A stretch of 64,000 bases of DNA from Plasmodiophora brassicae (taxonomy: Eukaryota; Endomyxa: Phytomyxea; Phytomyxea; Plasmodiophorida), in NCBI GenBank assembly GCA_036867785.1, contig CP145409.1:1302001-1366000 (forward strand), written 5' to 3'. The first letter of the stretch is position 1; every line of letters starts with the position of its first letter. The translations under genes were made by a program, and so were the position numbers. Under the pieces are notes generated by a model, which ran no database searches, was not told the DNA's origin, and worked only from the letters and a program-made list of their open reading frames with translations. Below are positions 11,688-22,688 of this stretch, in pieces.

Positions 11688-12419
11688 ATCCGCATGTGGT
11701 CGCTGCGCCGTGTCTGGTGATGTCCCGCCCGGCCTGATGGTCCGGCATTGATGGGTTCCAGATTGAGCAGCAATCCGGGCGGACGTTCCCGGGGTCCGAG
11801 ACACCGACCACCATCCCTGAAACGGGACGGGGGTGTCGGGGCCTTGGAGCATGGAGTCATCTGACGGTGCCGACGAGTTCATGCTGGCCCGCGTACTGCT
11901 GCTCCTTTACGAACGTGTCAATTCATGTAGCGTCGTCGCGCCTCACTCAGCGCCTCGCTCGTGTATCCCGAGAATTTCAGGAGGCACTTCTGAACGTTAC
12001 TCTGCCACCTGGAACGAGCAAGCAGCCAAGTACGATCCTGGACGAACGTCGGTGTGCCCCCTTGATCAAGCGATGGACATCGCCGGTCGCCGGTAACGTG
12101 ACGACACCGAAAGTATGTTTCATCGTCCTGGTCGGTACCTACCGACGTTGCTTCCGTCATTGTCATGAGCTTGCACGCTTCGGCGATGAGGACGTCTTTA
12201 GTCTGGCCGGCGATTCCCTCTGCAGCCATATGGGCGCAGCAAGTACTACTGTCCTGCTCCTCATCTGCTACCCGATCCCACGCGGCAGAGTCTGTGCATT
12301 CCTGCCTCCCTGTCCAGCGCCTGGGTAGTGCCTGGCGCTGATCGCAACGATACGCTCTGCAACTGCCTGCAACTGCCATGGTCTCGTGCACTCCGCGTGG
12401 ATCCTTTCGCCACAGTCAA
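11688..12419. other. no gene recognised
   Basis: Unique sequence just inside the left arm. It holds only short overlapping frames on both strands without recognisable motifs. Confidence 0.5.
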
Positions 12420-13330
12420 TAGGGAGGTTCGAGATCGTCATCGAAGACAAGTATGCCCGCGTTCAGTACTCGCGTTCCCGCTCGCAGGGACGACCCGCCG
12501 AACCAGATGCGGCGGACGTCCCTGGCGAACATGCGGCCACGACGAGGCGCGTTGAAATCCGTCAAGCCCGCTCATCCCGTTGCCCAGTCCGGCCGATCGT
12601 CGACGACATCGACCAAGGCCCGCAACGTGTCGTTCGCGCCGGGTCCCGACCAGGTCACACATACGTGCCTGGGCATCCTGGCGCCCTGGTTGTTGCACCT
12701 GTAGACATGCCTGACTGCTGTGCTGCTGTGCCTGCAGGGTACCGCTCTGGTGATCCCCCGAACCAGGTGGTGGGGCGCGCGGCCGTCCCGAACATGCAAC
12801 CCCGACCGTCCGCATTGAAGTCTGCCAAGCGCTCGTTGCCGACATTTCACCTGCCGCGGTCGGTCGCACGCGGCTCTTCGACCAGTGCAGGCAGGAGCTG
12901 ATGTCCTAATTGCAGAGCTCAACCTGAGTCGGGCGAGGAGGCCAGACGAGCACGAATTCGGGCACGCCGCCTGGAGCAGGTCCTCAACACATTCTGGAGG
13001 CGTATTCCTGACACCATCGTGGCTGACAAAGTCGTATGTGTACAGGAGGTCCGCGCTGAGGGCGGTGAACGCGGCACCGCTGGTCGACGGGTCAAATCGG
13101 CCACCCCGAGTGGCGCGCGTTCAGGCCGCGTCACTCGTCGCCAGACGCCGTGCACCCAGGCATTGCAGGCGTCGTTGAACGGCAGGAAGCGATCGGATCC
13201 CGCGCCTCGGTCGTCTTTGCTTCGTCGTCGACTCCCACGGTTTCAGGGTGCGTCCGCGACCGTCAACCCTGGTATCAGCGCCAAAGCCCCTTGGCGAATG
13301 GTGCCACCCTTGGCGGTGAAGACGAGGAGC
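12420..13330 (-). pseudogene. decayed gene with two DFNxDGRG-type repeats
   Basis: On the minus strand there are protein-like stretches in changing frames: SDRFLPFNDACNAWVHG (about 13160-13195), LLYTYDFVSHDGVRNTPPEC with upstream FDPSTSGAAFTAL (about 12990-13095), LADFNADGRGCMF...TTWFGGSPERYPA (about 12735-12840), TWSGPGANDTLRALVDVVDD (about 12575-12650), and LTDFNAPRRGRMF...IWFGGSSLRAGT (about 12455-12560). The two DFN segments are repeats of each other. The motif resembles FG-GAP/VCBS calcium-loop repeats of secreted proteins. I could not join the pieces with canonical splice sites in one phase, so decay is the better reading than a gene of many exons. Family identity is inference. Confidence 0.35.
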
Positions 13331-13712
13331 AGGATCCGCGTCGTTGCTTAGTGGATGGCCACTTGCGTCGGCCACATCGCCACAATCAAGCGGTGCGGGC
13401 ATTGCTCTTGTCAAGACTGTTGACCCTTTGTCATCGCTGTACCTGCGCAACTGCAACATGTACTATGCGAATGGTCCGATTCCTGAACTGATTGTCGTCG
13501 TTGGTTAAAACACGGCTTGGAGTCGGAAGAGTTCGTGTACTGACTGGCGAAGAGCACAGGAGCCAGTGCGCAGCGCTGCGAAGGGCAACATCGCGGAGCT
13601 GCGCCATCGGTGTCGCGGCCACATCAACCGAACCTTTCGCTTCAGGCAGCTGAGGCGGCCGCCACCGACACAGCTGCGTCAGCTGCAGTGGTGACCAGGC
13701 CGGCGCCCCGGC

Positions 13713-14091
13713 ATGGCTGATGACGACAAGGAAGCCATGCATATCCAGGTACGCCGGGATGCAACGGTGTGCCATCGTTATCTGAACGGCGCCGTCGCGT
13801 TTGTTCGAACAGCTGCGGGCGTTCGAGGAGCGCCTGCGGTCGTACGAGTCGCTGCGTCGGGAAATCGACCTGGACGCTGACAACGGCCTGCGTCGCTGGA
13901 TGAACATCGGCGATCTGTTTGTCCGGATCCCGTCCACCACGATCGGCAAGATCATCGAAAACGGTACCCGCGTTTCCTGTTTGCATCGTGGACGCTGATG
14001 GGCGGACTCGTCTACAGATATGCGGGCGATCACCGCCGAAGCCCAGTCATTGCGAGAGCGGATCCACGAAACCGGCCGTGTCGAACAGTAA
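13713..14091 (+). CDS. PDRG1/prefoldin-like small coiled-coil protein
   Basis: Three exons: 13713-13748, 13813-13963 and 14018-14091, with introns of 64 and 54 nt in phases 0 and 1; 86 aa. The joined protein begins MADDDKEAMHIQ, continues LRAFEERLRSYESLRREI, then MNIGDLFVRIPSTTIGKII and a second helix ending ETGRVEQ. Two helices around a short beta segment 'GDLFVRIP' match PDRG1 (family: GNMFIKMP...TKEMIEKDQ), a prefoldin-like subunit of the URI/R2TP chaperone assembly. Length is shorter than human PDRG1 (133 aa). A canonical beta-class prefoldin subunit is the alternative. It is convergent with IFT46, 54 bp between stops. Confidence 0.6.
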
Positions 14092-14145
14092 ACGTGGTTG
14101 CCAAGGCAATGCCTTCTTCAGTTACGGTTCATGTTTATCCATCGA

Positions 14146-15042
14146 TTAGTAGATGGGCGCCTCGGCTCGGTCGAGGGCATCGATGCCGGGCGTCGTCTTC
14201 GACGGGTCAGCCGCGACCTGCGTTTTGTACTCCAGGTAGAGCGTAAACAGGACGTGCAGGGATTCCTTGAGGTTGTTGTAGACGGGGATGTCGAGGATGG
14301 CGCAGACGAGCTTGGCCGTGTTGACCAGGTCCAGGTTCAGGTCGGTACCGGGGTCGCCCAGCTCATTGATCAGCGCTTCGTACTCCGGCGCCCACGGTTG
14401 CATCAGTTCGTCGACGTCGGGCATGATTCTCGAGTACGACACGGTCGGCGGCGGCTTCTGCTTGTGCAGGTCCTGGATGCTCGTGATCCACGCCGTGATG
14501 TTCTTCGGGAACTTGTCGGCATTCTCAATGCTCCTCACGGTCACCGCCGTTGCTGACGTCGACTGCTTCGACAGGACCCTCAGTTGCAGGTCCAGGACGG
14601 TTGGGTCGGTTTGGTTCGCTCCTGGCTCGTCCAGTACCACAAGGCCAAGGCCGTCCGGTTTGCCATCGGGGCGCGGCACCTTGATGAAGGCGTCGATGTC
14701 GCCAACGGACGGGATGTACTCGGGGACGAACGGGGCCAGCGGCGTGTCCAGCTCCATAACCTGTGGTTTGTACCGTCCAATGTAGTCGAACAGGTCCAGG
14801 ATCTCGCTGGACACCTTCAGGTCCTTGTAGTCCGCTGGGTTGTACAACGCTGGCGGCTGCACCGATCGCGCCTGCTGCGACGTTTCATCGCCTTCATCGA
14901 CGTCGTCGTCGTCAGCGCTGTCGTCATCGTACTCGCCACCACCACCCTGCCTAACACCAACCAGGTTATTCCCATTGGTCGAATTCGTCACACGGTTGAC
15001 GCTGTTACGAGATCTAGCGACCATATCAGGAATGGACGACAC
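14146..15042 (-). CDS. IFT46: intraflagellar transport protein 46
   Basis: Single exon, 298 aa. It has an acidic, disordered N-terminus (YDDDSADDDDVDEGDE), then the IFT46 core: YNPADYKDLKVSSEI, LFDYIGRYKPQ, PEYIPSVGDIDAFIKVPRPD, LGLVVLDEP, ITAWITSIQDLHKQKPPPTV, MPDVDELMQPW and AKLVCAILDIPVYNNLKES. These match the conserved order of the family over its whole length. IFT46 is a core IFT-B subunit that binds IFT52 and IFT88 and carries outer dynein arm cargo into flagella. Its presence shows that the organism builds cilia or flagella. The start is the ATG of MSSIPDM. Confidence 0.95.
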   Translation of the reverse strand: MSSIPDMVARSRNSVNRVTNSTNGNNLVGVRQGGGGEYDDDSADDDDVDEGDETSQQARSVQPPALYNPADYKDLKVSSEILDLFDYIGRYKPQVMELDTPLAPFVPEYIPSVGDIDAFIKVPRPDGKPDGLGLVVLDEPGANQTDPTVLDLQLRVLSKQSTSATAVTVRSIENADKFPKNITAWITSIQDLHKQKPPPTVSYSRIMPDVDELMQPWAPEYEALINELGDPGTDLNLDLVNTAKLVCAILDIPVYNNLKESLHVLFTLYLEYKTQVAADPSKTTPGIDALDRAEAPIY

Positions 15043-15897
15043 GCGCTGTCAGCGGCCTCTTACCGTTTGACGAGATGATTGGCCTGGGCTTGCGCCTGAT
15101 AAGTATTTGGTTGTCAGGTCAGTCGTGCTGGCGAAGGGCAGTATATGCCCAGTGTACCTGCGGAATTGGTGGCGGCCAGGTGCCGATCCGGTGGCGTCGG
15201 TGATGGGGCCGTCCCAACGGATGCGTCGTCACTCAGTTCGACAGCCTCGTCGTGATGCTGGTTAGGAACGAGCACAGACGTCCCCTACGAGACCGGTCAG
15301 AAGCGCTTGTACCAAACGCAGAACGGTGCCTTATGCGCTCGCACATGTCGTTTCTGTGGTGACCTGGGGGAGGGATCGCCGTAGTCGAATTCGTCGTCAC
15401 CGTCTGGCGACGGGCTGCGATCCAGATCGGTTCGCGCGTCGCTGTCGGATGCCTATCGGAGCAATTAACACCAAATGCTTTGGAGGCCAGATGACAGTCC
15501 GATCTCTAACGCTCATCGCGCCGGCGCCACCTGAACGCGGACCGTCTGAAGCTGAAGGCCGCGCGTCCTGTGAGTGTGATGCAGTGACGCCCCCGACTAT
15601 CGGCCGTCCCTCTGCTTTCGTACTCAGAAACCATAGCAGACTCGTCTAGCATGTTCCGCTACAGCGCCACACCCAGGGAAGGTAGCAGGCTCGGGTCGCA
15701 TGTTTCGCAGACGGGCGAAACAACCAGAGAGATGGCTGAAGGCGCTGGCGGCGGCGCCTCCTCCTGCGGTGCTTTCCCGTTCGCTGTGTGTGGCGACTTT
15801 ATTTTTAGGTCGCGGCGGGTTGCTAAAAAATGGCTGACCGGCCGACGACAGCAAAACGACGTAGCGGTCGGGGCGTCATTTGGGATTGGGACCGCCG
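15043..15897. other. intergenic, IFT46 to ARPC1
   Basis: Divergent intergenic stretch of 855 bp. Only short overlapping frames are present. An AT-rich patch near 15795-15830 (tttatttttagg, ctaaaaaatgg) lies 70-100 bp before the ARPC1 start. No gene supported. Confidence 0.5.
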
Positions 15898-17148
15898 ATG
15901 GGGAAGGGCGAACAGGAGAAGGCTCTCTGCCGGGCCATCACCTGCCATGCGTGGAACGCCGACCGCACGCAGGTCGCCGTCTGCCCGAACAACAATGAGG
16001 TTCACATATTCGCCGTCAGCGGCACGGACGCCGGCAACTGGACGGCGCTGCACGTGCTGAAAGAGGTCCGTCTAGCGTCGTCACGGTATCGTCGTCCCCC
16101 GGTGGCTGAATGGTGTGTACAGCATGATTCGTTGGTGTCGGGAATCGATTGGTGCCCCCGTACGAATATGATCGTGACGTGCGGGCACGACCGGAACGCG
16201 TATGTCTGGAAACTGGTGGACAATGTCTGGTGCCCGACACTTGTCATTCTGCGCATCAACCGGGCGGCGACCTCTGTGAAATGGTCGCCGTCCGGCGCGA
16301 AATTCGCAGTGACGAGCGGCGCCAAAGCCGTCCCAGTTTGCCATTACGAGCAGGGCAACGACTGGTGGGTCAGCAAGACCATCAAGAAGCACAAGTCGAC
16401 CGTGCTGACGCTGGACTGGAACCGAAACAACAAGTTCGTCGTCACCGGCTGTGCCGACTTCAAGTGCCGCATCTTCTCTGCGTTCATTGACGACGTTGAC
16501 GTCGACGAGGACCATGACGCGTGGGCGGACATCTTCCCGAACCAGAACCGGTTTGGCGCCCAACTCGCCGAGTTCGACGCCGCCAACGGCTGGGTCGAGG
16601 CTGTATCGTGGTCGCCAAGCGGCTATCGTCTTGCATTCGCCTCGCATGACTCGTCGGTGCACATTGTCCAGATCCTCGCTGGCGAACCACCAACCTGCCA
16701 GACCATCTCCACCGCATTCCTCCCGTTCTCTGCTGTTGTATTCCTGTCCGAGGACGCTGTCGTGTTCGCCGGGTACGATGCCAACCCGGTCCTGTTCATC
16801 AACAAAGGAACGGAAGCAGAGCCCTCATTCGAAGCGCATGGTGTCCTGGACAAGATGCTGGCGACGCCGGGATCGAAGCCCAAGGCGGTGTCAAGCTTCT
16901 CGAACGCGCGTAACCTGTTCGACGCGTCATCGCGAATGGGTGTCAACTTTGGCACTGAATCGACGGACACTGACGGGACGCTGAAGACGCGGCACCAGAA
17001 CGCCATCAACGGCCTCGTTCCGTTCTGGGCGGACGAGACGCGCTACCATGCCATCGAGTTTAGCACGTGCGGCATCGATGGACGGGTCCTCCTCTGGAAC
17101 ATGTCCAAGATCGATGGCGTCAATCTCGCCGATATCGGCCTGGCGTAA
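15898..17148 (+). CDS. ARPC1: Arp2/3 complex subunit 1 (p40, WD repeat)
   Basis: Two exons, 15898-16065 and 16123-17148, 397 aa. The 57-nt intron (16066-16122) is a multiple of three without a stop, so an unspliced reading inserts 19 spurious residues. Splicing gives the family sequence HVLKE joined to HDSLVSGIDWCP. Other matches: ITCHAWNADRTQVAVCPNN, IVTCGHDRNAYVWKL, VLILRINRAATSVKWSPSG (as LVILRINRAATSVKW), KKHKSTVLTLDWNRN, NGWVEAVSWSPSGYRLAFA, and RHQNAINGL near the end. ARPC1 is the seven-bladed propeller that scaffolds the Arp2/3 actin nucleator and contacts activators. The ATG at 15898 precedes GKGEQEKALCRAIT; an upstream TTG frame is ignored. Confidence 0.95.
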   Translation: MGKGEQEKALCRAITCHAWNADRTQVAVCPNNNEVHIFAVSGTDAGNWTALHVLKEVRLASSRYRRPPVAEWCVQHDSLVSGIDWCPRTNMIVTCGHDRNAYVWKLVDNVWCPTLVILRINRAATSVKWSPSGAKFAVTSGAKAVPVCHYEQGNDWWVSKTIKKHKSTVLTLDWNRNNKFVVTGCADFKCRIFSAFIDDVDVDEDHDAWADIFPNQNRFGAQLAEFDAANGWVEAVSWSPSGYRLAFASHDSSVHIVQILAGEPPTCQTISTAFLPFSAVVFLSEDAVVFAGYDANPVLFINKGTEAEPSFEAHGVLDKMLATPGSKPKAVSSFSNARNLFDASSRMGVNFGTESTDTDGTLKTRHQNAINGLVPFWADETRYHAIEFSTCGIDGRVLLWNMSKIDGVNLADIGLA

Positions 17149-18629
17149 CAGCCAGTCCTCTGCCCAATGATATATCCAACAGTTGTATACGCTGCGAACC
17201 CCATCGTGATTCATCGTGGGATCGGTACACCCATTCGCATAAACGACCTGTCGTGCTTCACGTAGCCCAAGGCGCAGCGAAGTGCAGTCGCATGCGACTA
17301 TGGCGCGAAGGCGAAACCATGGTGAGGGACGGAGCCGTAAGCAACTCGTTGACAGGGGACAAACAGGTTCTATGGAAGGGATCCAGAAGCGGACTTGGAG
17401 AGACAAGCACAGGCCGACTTGAAGGGAGATCAGAAGCGGCCTCCTCGATCGGGAACTCCTACTCGAAGAACAACCGGGGCCTCAGCGCCGCTGCTCCCAT
17501 GCGAGTATCGTGGAGGCGGATCATACCCGTTTGGACGACGTTGCTCTTCCGGTGGTACCTGGACACGACCGACCGCATTAAATGCAGCTTCCGTTAACTT
17601 GTCCATTGTACCTGGACGTGTCAGGGTACGGTATACCTACTGGAAACACCATGAGGCTTGGAAACCAGTGAATGCCCTGCACAATCATCGCTGAGCGCAA
17701 ACCCGGCGGTCACGATATACGCGTTGTCTGGACGTGTTAGTACACGAGGTCCTGCGGGTTCAACGTTCACGACAAATCTGAACATCCTGAACAAATGGAG
17801 TCTCCGCGATATACGATTGACCCGGTGGCCAGGCTCGTTAGGGCGGGGACCAGGACCATCGATGTGGGGACGCTGGGATGCTGAGGACGATGATGATGAT
17901 GGCGGCGACGAGCCTGCGGTTGGTGGTGGTGGTGCACGCCTCCCAACAAGAACATGGCACCAGTGCCCCTGGGTCGATCCGGACGGCAGATGGAGGCATC
18001 CTGAAGGACGCGGTCGGAAACCGGACTCTGGGAACGCCGGAACATGGCGCCAGTTGGCACAGGACCTGGATCCACAGCCAGCTGGACAACGACGACCAGG
18101 ACATGCCGACGTGTTCGCAGGAATTGGGTGCTGCGATCCGATCACTGCGTTTCGAGGCGGTATAGACGATGATATCTCTGTAGGTGGACGCGCGCACGGA
18201 ATCCGTCCCCATGCTTGGCTGCATCGCCTTCCAGGAGTCGTACCACCCACCCAGCCACCCTACAAATGGCCAGCAACAGGCAACCATGCAACAGGGCAAG
18301 TTTGCCGACGACGTCGACCGGTGACGTCGCCTGTTGGTTCTCGGCAACACTGATAACCCAGACTTGTAGAGCTGTCAGCGATACGGGGATTACGGCCAAT
18401 GTCCAGTCGTCGATAGATCCGGCCAAATATTTGCCATCAACACACTACCCCTAGATAGCGAACAAACGGAGCGCTTCGGCTCACCCGGAGAGCCGATGAA
18501 GATAGGGCGCAGGTCGGAAATCCCCCGACGGTCCCTCCGGTTACGTGATTCAAACTCAGACCACTGCCCGGACAATCGACTTCGTCTTGTATAGCGTGAT
18601 TCGAACTGCCGCAATGACGGCTAACCGAC
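17149..18629. other. no confident gene
   Basis: About 1.5 kb between ARPC1 and the right arm. The plus-strand ORF 17878-18165 (95 aa) begins MLRTMMMMAATSLRLVVVVH, which looks like a signal peptide, but the opposite strand is also hydrophobic there because of the codon pattern, and no homologue is recognised. A minus-strand frame at 18142-18426 (MAGSIDDWTLAVIPVSLTAL...) is equally unproven. Both are left unannotated. Confidence 0.4.
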
Positions 18630-20816
18630 GGTTACGTTCATACAACACCGAATGTGCCGTATCTCATTCCGAATTGCGAAGCCAAATGGTGTTTGGCCTG
18701 TCCAGTACTCGGGAGGGGGACCACCGGGGAACCGCATGGTGATGTAACCACTTTTTGTCCTTTCAGACACACATCACGTAATCGTTGTGATGCGCTCTGG
18801 AGCTCAGTACTGACAGTCTGTTACCCTGCGTGGGCGCCATTACCCTGCGTGGGCGCCACGAACTCGCCAGGCAGCCGTCGACCATGCCCTGACAAGCACG
18901 CGTGTATTGCTGCGACTATCACGCTGGGGTTGCTGCAGTCGTTGCTTCTTGGGAAGACAGTTCGGCGGGGTCAGATACAACATCAGGGTTACATTGTCAT
19001 CCATTCCCACGAAATGGGCCGTGCATCGTTAGGGAGCACCCGTGAGGTGGAAGTCCTGATAGCCGACGCAGGCGACCAACGACAGCCGGGCATGATTGTT
19101 GACAGGTATGTCTTCGTGCTCGTCACGAGCTTGGTATTATCGCCAGATGCGTCCGGTGTCGAAGGACAGAAGCCTTGAAGAGCACTTCGTCGCCGTCCGC
19201 TTCGCAAACGTCGTCATCAGACTGCACGCGACGATTCCGACGACTGAACAATTCCGATCTGGATACCAGCTGTCGACATCAAAGGCATCTGACAGACGTG
19301 CGAACCCGTTGTCCGCCTTCAACAGCAGCATGAAGTGCTTTGCTTCGGTTTGGGTCTACACTCTACAGCCGCATCCACGGTTTGCCTACGCCGGACACCA
19401 CCTCTTGGGCTGGTGATGCGCGCATCAGATGTCGTTGTCCTATTCTTGGAAACGCGCGCGGCACGATGAGCTAAATCTGTGCATGAAGCAATGCCGACCT
19501 AAATCGGGACACAACGCAGAGGGTGGAGCGACTCGACCGGCCGAGGTTTACCCGTCCCCTCAGGGCAGCACGATCTGCATTCCGCAAACGCACCGCCAGC
19601 CTTCGCAGCCAAGTTCGTCAAAGCCGACCCCTCTCCCATCATCAACATGTCCGACGAAGTCCAGGCCCTGGTGGTCGACAATGGCTCCGGCATGGTCAAG
19701 GCCGGGTTCGCGGGCGACGACGCCCCGCGTGCCGTGTTCCCGTCGATCGTGGGTCGCCCGCGCCACGTCGGCATCATGGTGGGTGCCACGCAGAAGGACG
19801 CGTACGTCGGCGATGAGGCGCAGGCCAAGCGCGGCATCCTGACGCTCAAGTACCCGATCGAGCACGGCATCGTGACGAACTGGGACGACATGGAGAAGAT
19901 CTGGCACCACACGTTCTACAACGAGCTGCGCGTGGCCCCCGAGGAGCACCCGGTCATGCTGACGGAGGCGCCGCTGAACCCGAAGGCCAACCGCGAGAAG
20001 ATGACGCAGATCATGTTCGAGACGTTCAACACGCCGGCCATGTACGTCGCCATCCAGGCCGTCCTGTCGCTGTACGCGTCCGGCCGCACGACGGGTATCG
20101 TCCTGGACGCGGGCGACGGCGTGTCGCACACGGTCCCCATCTACGAAGGGTACGCCCTGCCGCACGCCATCCAGCGCCTGGACATTGCCGGCCGGGACAT
20201 CACCGACTACCTGATGAAGATCCTGACCGAGCGCGGGTACGCGTTCACGACAACGGCCGAGCGGGAGATCGTCCGCGACATCAAGGAGAAGCTGGCGTAC
20301 GTGGCGCAGGACTTCGACACCGAGATGTCCAACTCGGAGCAGTCGTCCGAGGTCGAGCGCGCCTACGAGCTGCCCGACGGCCAGGTCATCACGGTCGGCA
20401 ACGAGCGGTTCCGCGCCCCGGAGGTCCTCTTCCAGCCGTCCATGATCGGCAACGAGTCCGAGGGCATCCACCAGCTGGCGTACCAGTCGATCATGAAGTG
20501 CGACGTCGACATCCGCAAGGACCTGTCGAGAACATCGTCATGTCCGGCGGCAGCACCATGTACGACGGCCTGGCGACGCGCCTGCAGAAGGAGGTGGCCG
20601 CCCTGGCGCCGTCGTCGATGCGCGTCAAGGTCGTGGCCCCGCCCGAGCGCAAGTACTCGGTCTGGATCGGCGGGTCGATCCTGTCGTCGCTGTCGACCTT
20701 CCAGCAGATGTGGGTCTCCAAGGAGGAGTACGACGAGGCCGGCCCGTCCATCGTCCACCGCAAGTGCTTCTAAACGTATGCTGCCTGTAGACAACCAATA
20801 CATTCATCCATTCAGC
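18630..20816. repeat. right arm of the 2.19-kb inverted repeat
   Basis: Reverse complement of 9500-11687. It is one base shorter (2187 against 2188), and this one base is the deletion inside actin. The arms are separated by 6942 bp. The other differences found are a synonymous G/C difference in actin (20569) and one transition in the 5' flank (facing 11137). Confidence 0.93.
19647..20773 (+). pseudogene. actin, second copy with a 1-base frameshift
   Basis: The frame is identical to the left copy up to IRKDL. Then CTGTACGAG of the left copy reads CTGTCGAG here: one A is missing between 20526 and 20527. The frame shifts into an unrelated tail and would run past the actin stop to 21110, into the neighbouring gene's 3' end. 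The downstream actin sequence is otherwise intact in another frame up to HRKCF at 20773. This is either a very young pseudogene or a sequencing/assembly error in a repeat; raw reads would decide. Confidence 0.85.
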
Positions 20817-20867
20817 CCGCCAGGGGTCACTCCGAAAGGGCCTTTAGTTGTACAATGGGATGATGGC

Positions 20868-22289
20868 CTAACGATTCCAGTACGTTCGTCGGCGAATGAC
20901 GTCGTAGTCGGGAAGCTCGTTGATGGCACCCAGGGCGCTGACGACCAGGTCGGCGTCCTCCAGGTACTTCTTCGCACAGGCACGAACCGCCTCCGTGTCG
21001 ATGTTATCGATGCGCGCGACGATCTCAGCCGGGTGAATACGCCGCCCGTGGCACAGCATCTGCCTGCCGACCTCGTCCGCCAGCGTCGTCGTCCCGTCCA
21101 ACGCCGTTAGCGTCGCGGCCTTCAGCATGTGCCTGGCCATCAGCACCTTCTCGTCCGTCAAGTCGTAGCACGTCTTGCAGATCCCGTTCATAATCTGGTA
21201 GACCGCCTCGTTCAAGTCGCACGGCCTCGCCTCGACGTACAGGCCGAACAGGCCCGTATCGTTGTACAGCGACACGAACGGGCTCAGCTTGTCGACACAG
21301 TCCGACTTGATGACACTCTCGACCAGGTTAGAGTGCGAGTAATTACCGGCTGCCGCCGTCTGCGACGCCAACCCCCGATCGAACTTGCCGAGCAATGTCT
21401 GAAGGTACAGCAGCGGGATCGCGTCCGCTGAGTTCACGCCTTCCGTCTTGAACGCCAACGCCCAATGTGCTCTGCCGAGTTCGTCGTTCCTGACGCGCGT
21501 ATCGCCCGGCGTGAATTGCGCGGGAGCGAGCGGGAGCGGGTCGGCGGGCGGCGGGTTCAGGTCCCCAAAGTGCTTATCGGTGAGCTCGACAAGCTGGTCG
21601 TGGTCAACGGCACCCGTCCCGACCACCAGGAACCGATCCGTCGTGTAGTGCCGGTCGATGTATGCCAGCAGCATGTCGCGGTTGATGTTCCTGGCGATCT
21701 GCTCGGCGGATCCGAGGATGGTGTGCCCCAGGGACTGGCCCGGGTACGCGGACTCGTGCAGACGGTCGAAGACGACTTCCTCGGGGATCGACTCAATCTC
21801 CTGCAATTCGCGAAGGATCACATCGCGCTCGACGTCGATCGCTCTCGGGTCCAGGCGCGAGTACTGCAGGATGTCGGAGAGGATGTCCATCGACTGAGGG
21901 ATATGGTCCTGGAAAACGGATGCGAAGAACACAGTGTGCTCCCGCGACGTGTACGCGTTCAGGTGCGCGCCGATGTTCTCCACTTCCTTCTCGAGGCCGA
22001 CGCGCGTCCGTTGCCGGGTGCCCTTGAACTTCAGGTGCTCCAGGAAATGGGCGGCGCCGTTGTTCTCGGCGGTTTCGTACCTGGATCCGGCGTTGATCCA
22101 GACCTGGATCGTGGCCGTGCGCCCCGGCAGGGTTTCGGTCGCGACGCGCACGCCGTTCGATGCCGTCGACACGCGGCACTCCGGGTACGACGTGAACATC
22201 GTGTACGGCGAGTTCGACCGCCATGACGACTGAAGCGGCGACACGTCGACCTTGAATCGGCGTACGCCACGCCGCAGCATGCTCGTCAT
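20868..22289 (-). CDS. PMPCB: mitochondrial processing peptidase, beta subunit
   Basis: Single exon, 473 aa. The N-terminus is basic and Ser/Arg-rich ([18 protein letters not shown]), a plausible matrix-targeting presequence. The inverted zinc motif HxxEH is present as HFLEH (His81, Glu84, His85), with the downstream conserved Glu in the segment following [15 protein letters not shown]. The M16 partner-domain sequences [20 protein letters not shown] and [20 protein letters not shown] are recognisable, although the glycine-rich loop seen in alpha subunits is not, which supports beta (catalytic). The enzyme removes presequences from imported mitochondrial proteins; in many species it is also core protein 1 of complex III. 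It begins 52 bp from the actin arm. Confidence 0.92.
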   Translation of the reverse strand: MTSMLRRGVRRFKVDVSPLQSSWRSNSPYTMFTSYPECRVSTASNGVRVATETLPGRTATIQVWINAGSRYETAENNGAAHFLEHLKFKGTRQRTRVGLEKEVENIGAHLNAYTSREHTVFFASVFQDHIPQSMDILSDILQYSRLDPRAIDVERDVILRELQEIESIPEEVVFDRLHESAYPGQSLGHTILGSAEQIARNINRDMLLAYIDRHYTTDRFLVVGTGAVDHDQLVELTDKHFGDLNPPPADPLPLAPAQFTPGDTRVRNDELGRAHWALAFKTEGVNSADAIPLLYLQTLLGKFDRGLASQTAAAGNYSHSNLVESVIKSDCVDKLSPFVSLYNDTGLFGLYVEARPCDLNEAVYQIMNGICKTCYDLTDEKVLMARHMLKAATLTALDGTTTLADEVGRQMLCHGRRIHPAEIVARIDNIDTEAVRACAKKYLEDADLVVSALGAINELPDYDVIRRRTYWNR

Positions 22290-22688
22290 GATGCCCGGGC
22301 GCCGCAGAAGTCGGTACTGCGGCTGCTGCAGCTTCCCGGACTGCGTATGGCCGTCGCCGTCGCGGTCTGGATTCGCTCCTGCCGATGGGGACGGGCCGCC
22401 CGATACGGCTATCGCAGTTCGTCAGGCTTCCTCTTCAGATGGTGTTGTAATGCGCCGTCGCCGTGTTGCTTGTGATTCGAGGGGCGGTGACGATGTCCAC
22501 AATGCAGCAGCCAGCACGCGACCTGGTCAGTAGAATGGAACGCGATCGGAAGGGTCCGGTTGGCCTGTACCCCCATAACGACAGGTGGCGTGCAATGGGC
22601 AGTATGTGTTCTCGAACACAGAATGTATTAGTACAAGATTCAATCGCGATCGAAGTGCACACGACAGCGTAGGTAGGTAGTGGCTGTG
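22290..22688. other. divergent promoter region
   Basis: 399 bp between the starts of the processing peptidase and the secreted protein. No gene or recognisable motif. Confidence 0.5.

Noticed and set aside
17878-18165. 95-aa ORF with an N-terminal signal-peptide-like run
   Set aside because: The hydrophobic run arises from gat/gtg-rich DNA that is hydrophobic on both strands; no homologue or splice partner found.
18540-18620. Possible minus-strand tRNA T-loops (GTTCGAATC and GTTTGAATC)
   Set aside because: The flanking bases do not form a T stem and no A box or anticodon arm was found.
19096-19416. ORF of 106 aa present in both inverted arms
   Set aside because: It starts with a non-ATG codon, has no motif, and its identity in both arms reflects the repeat, not selection on protein.
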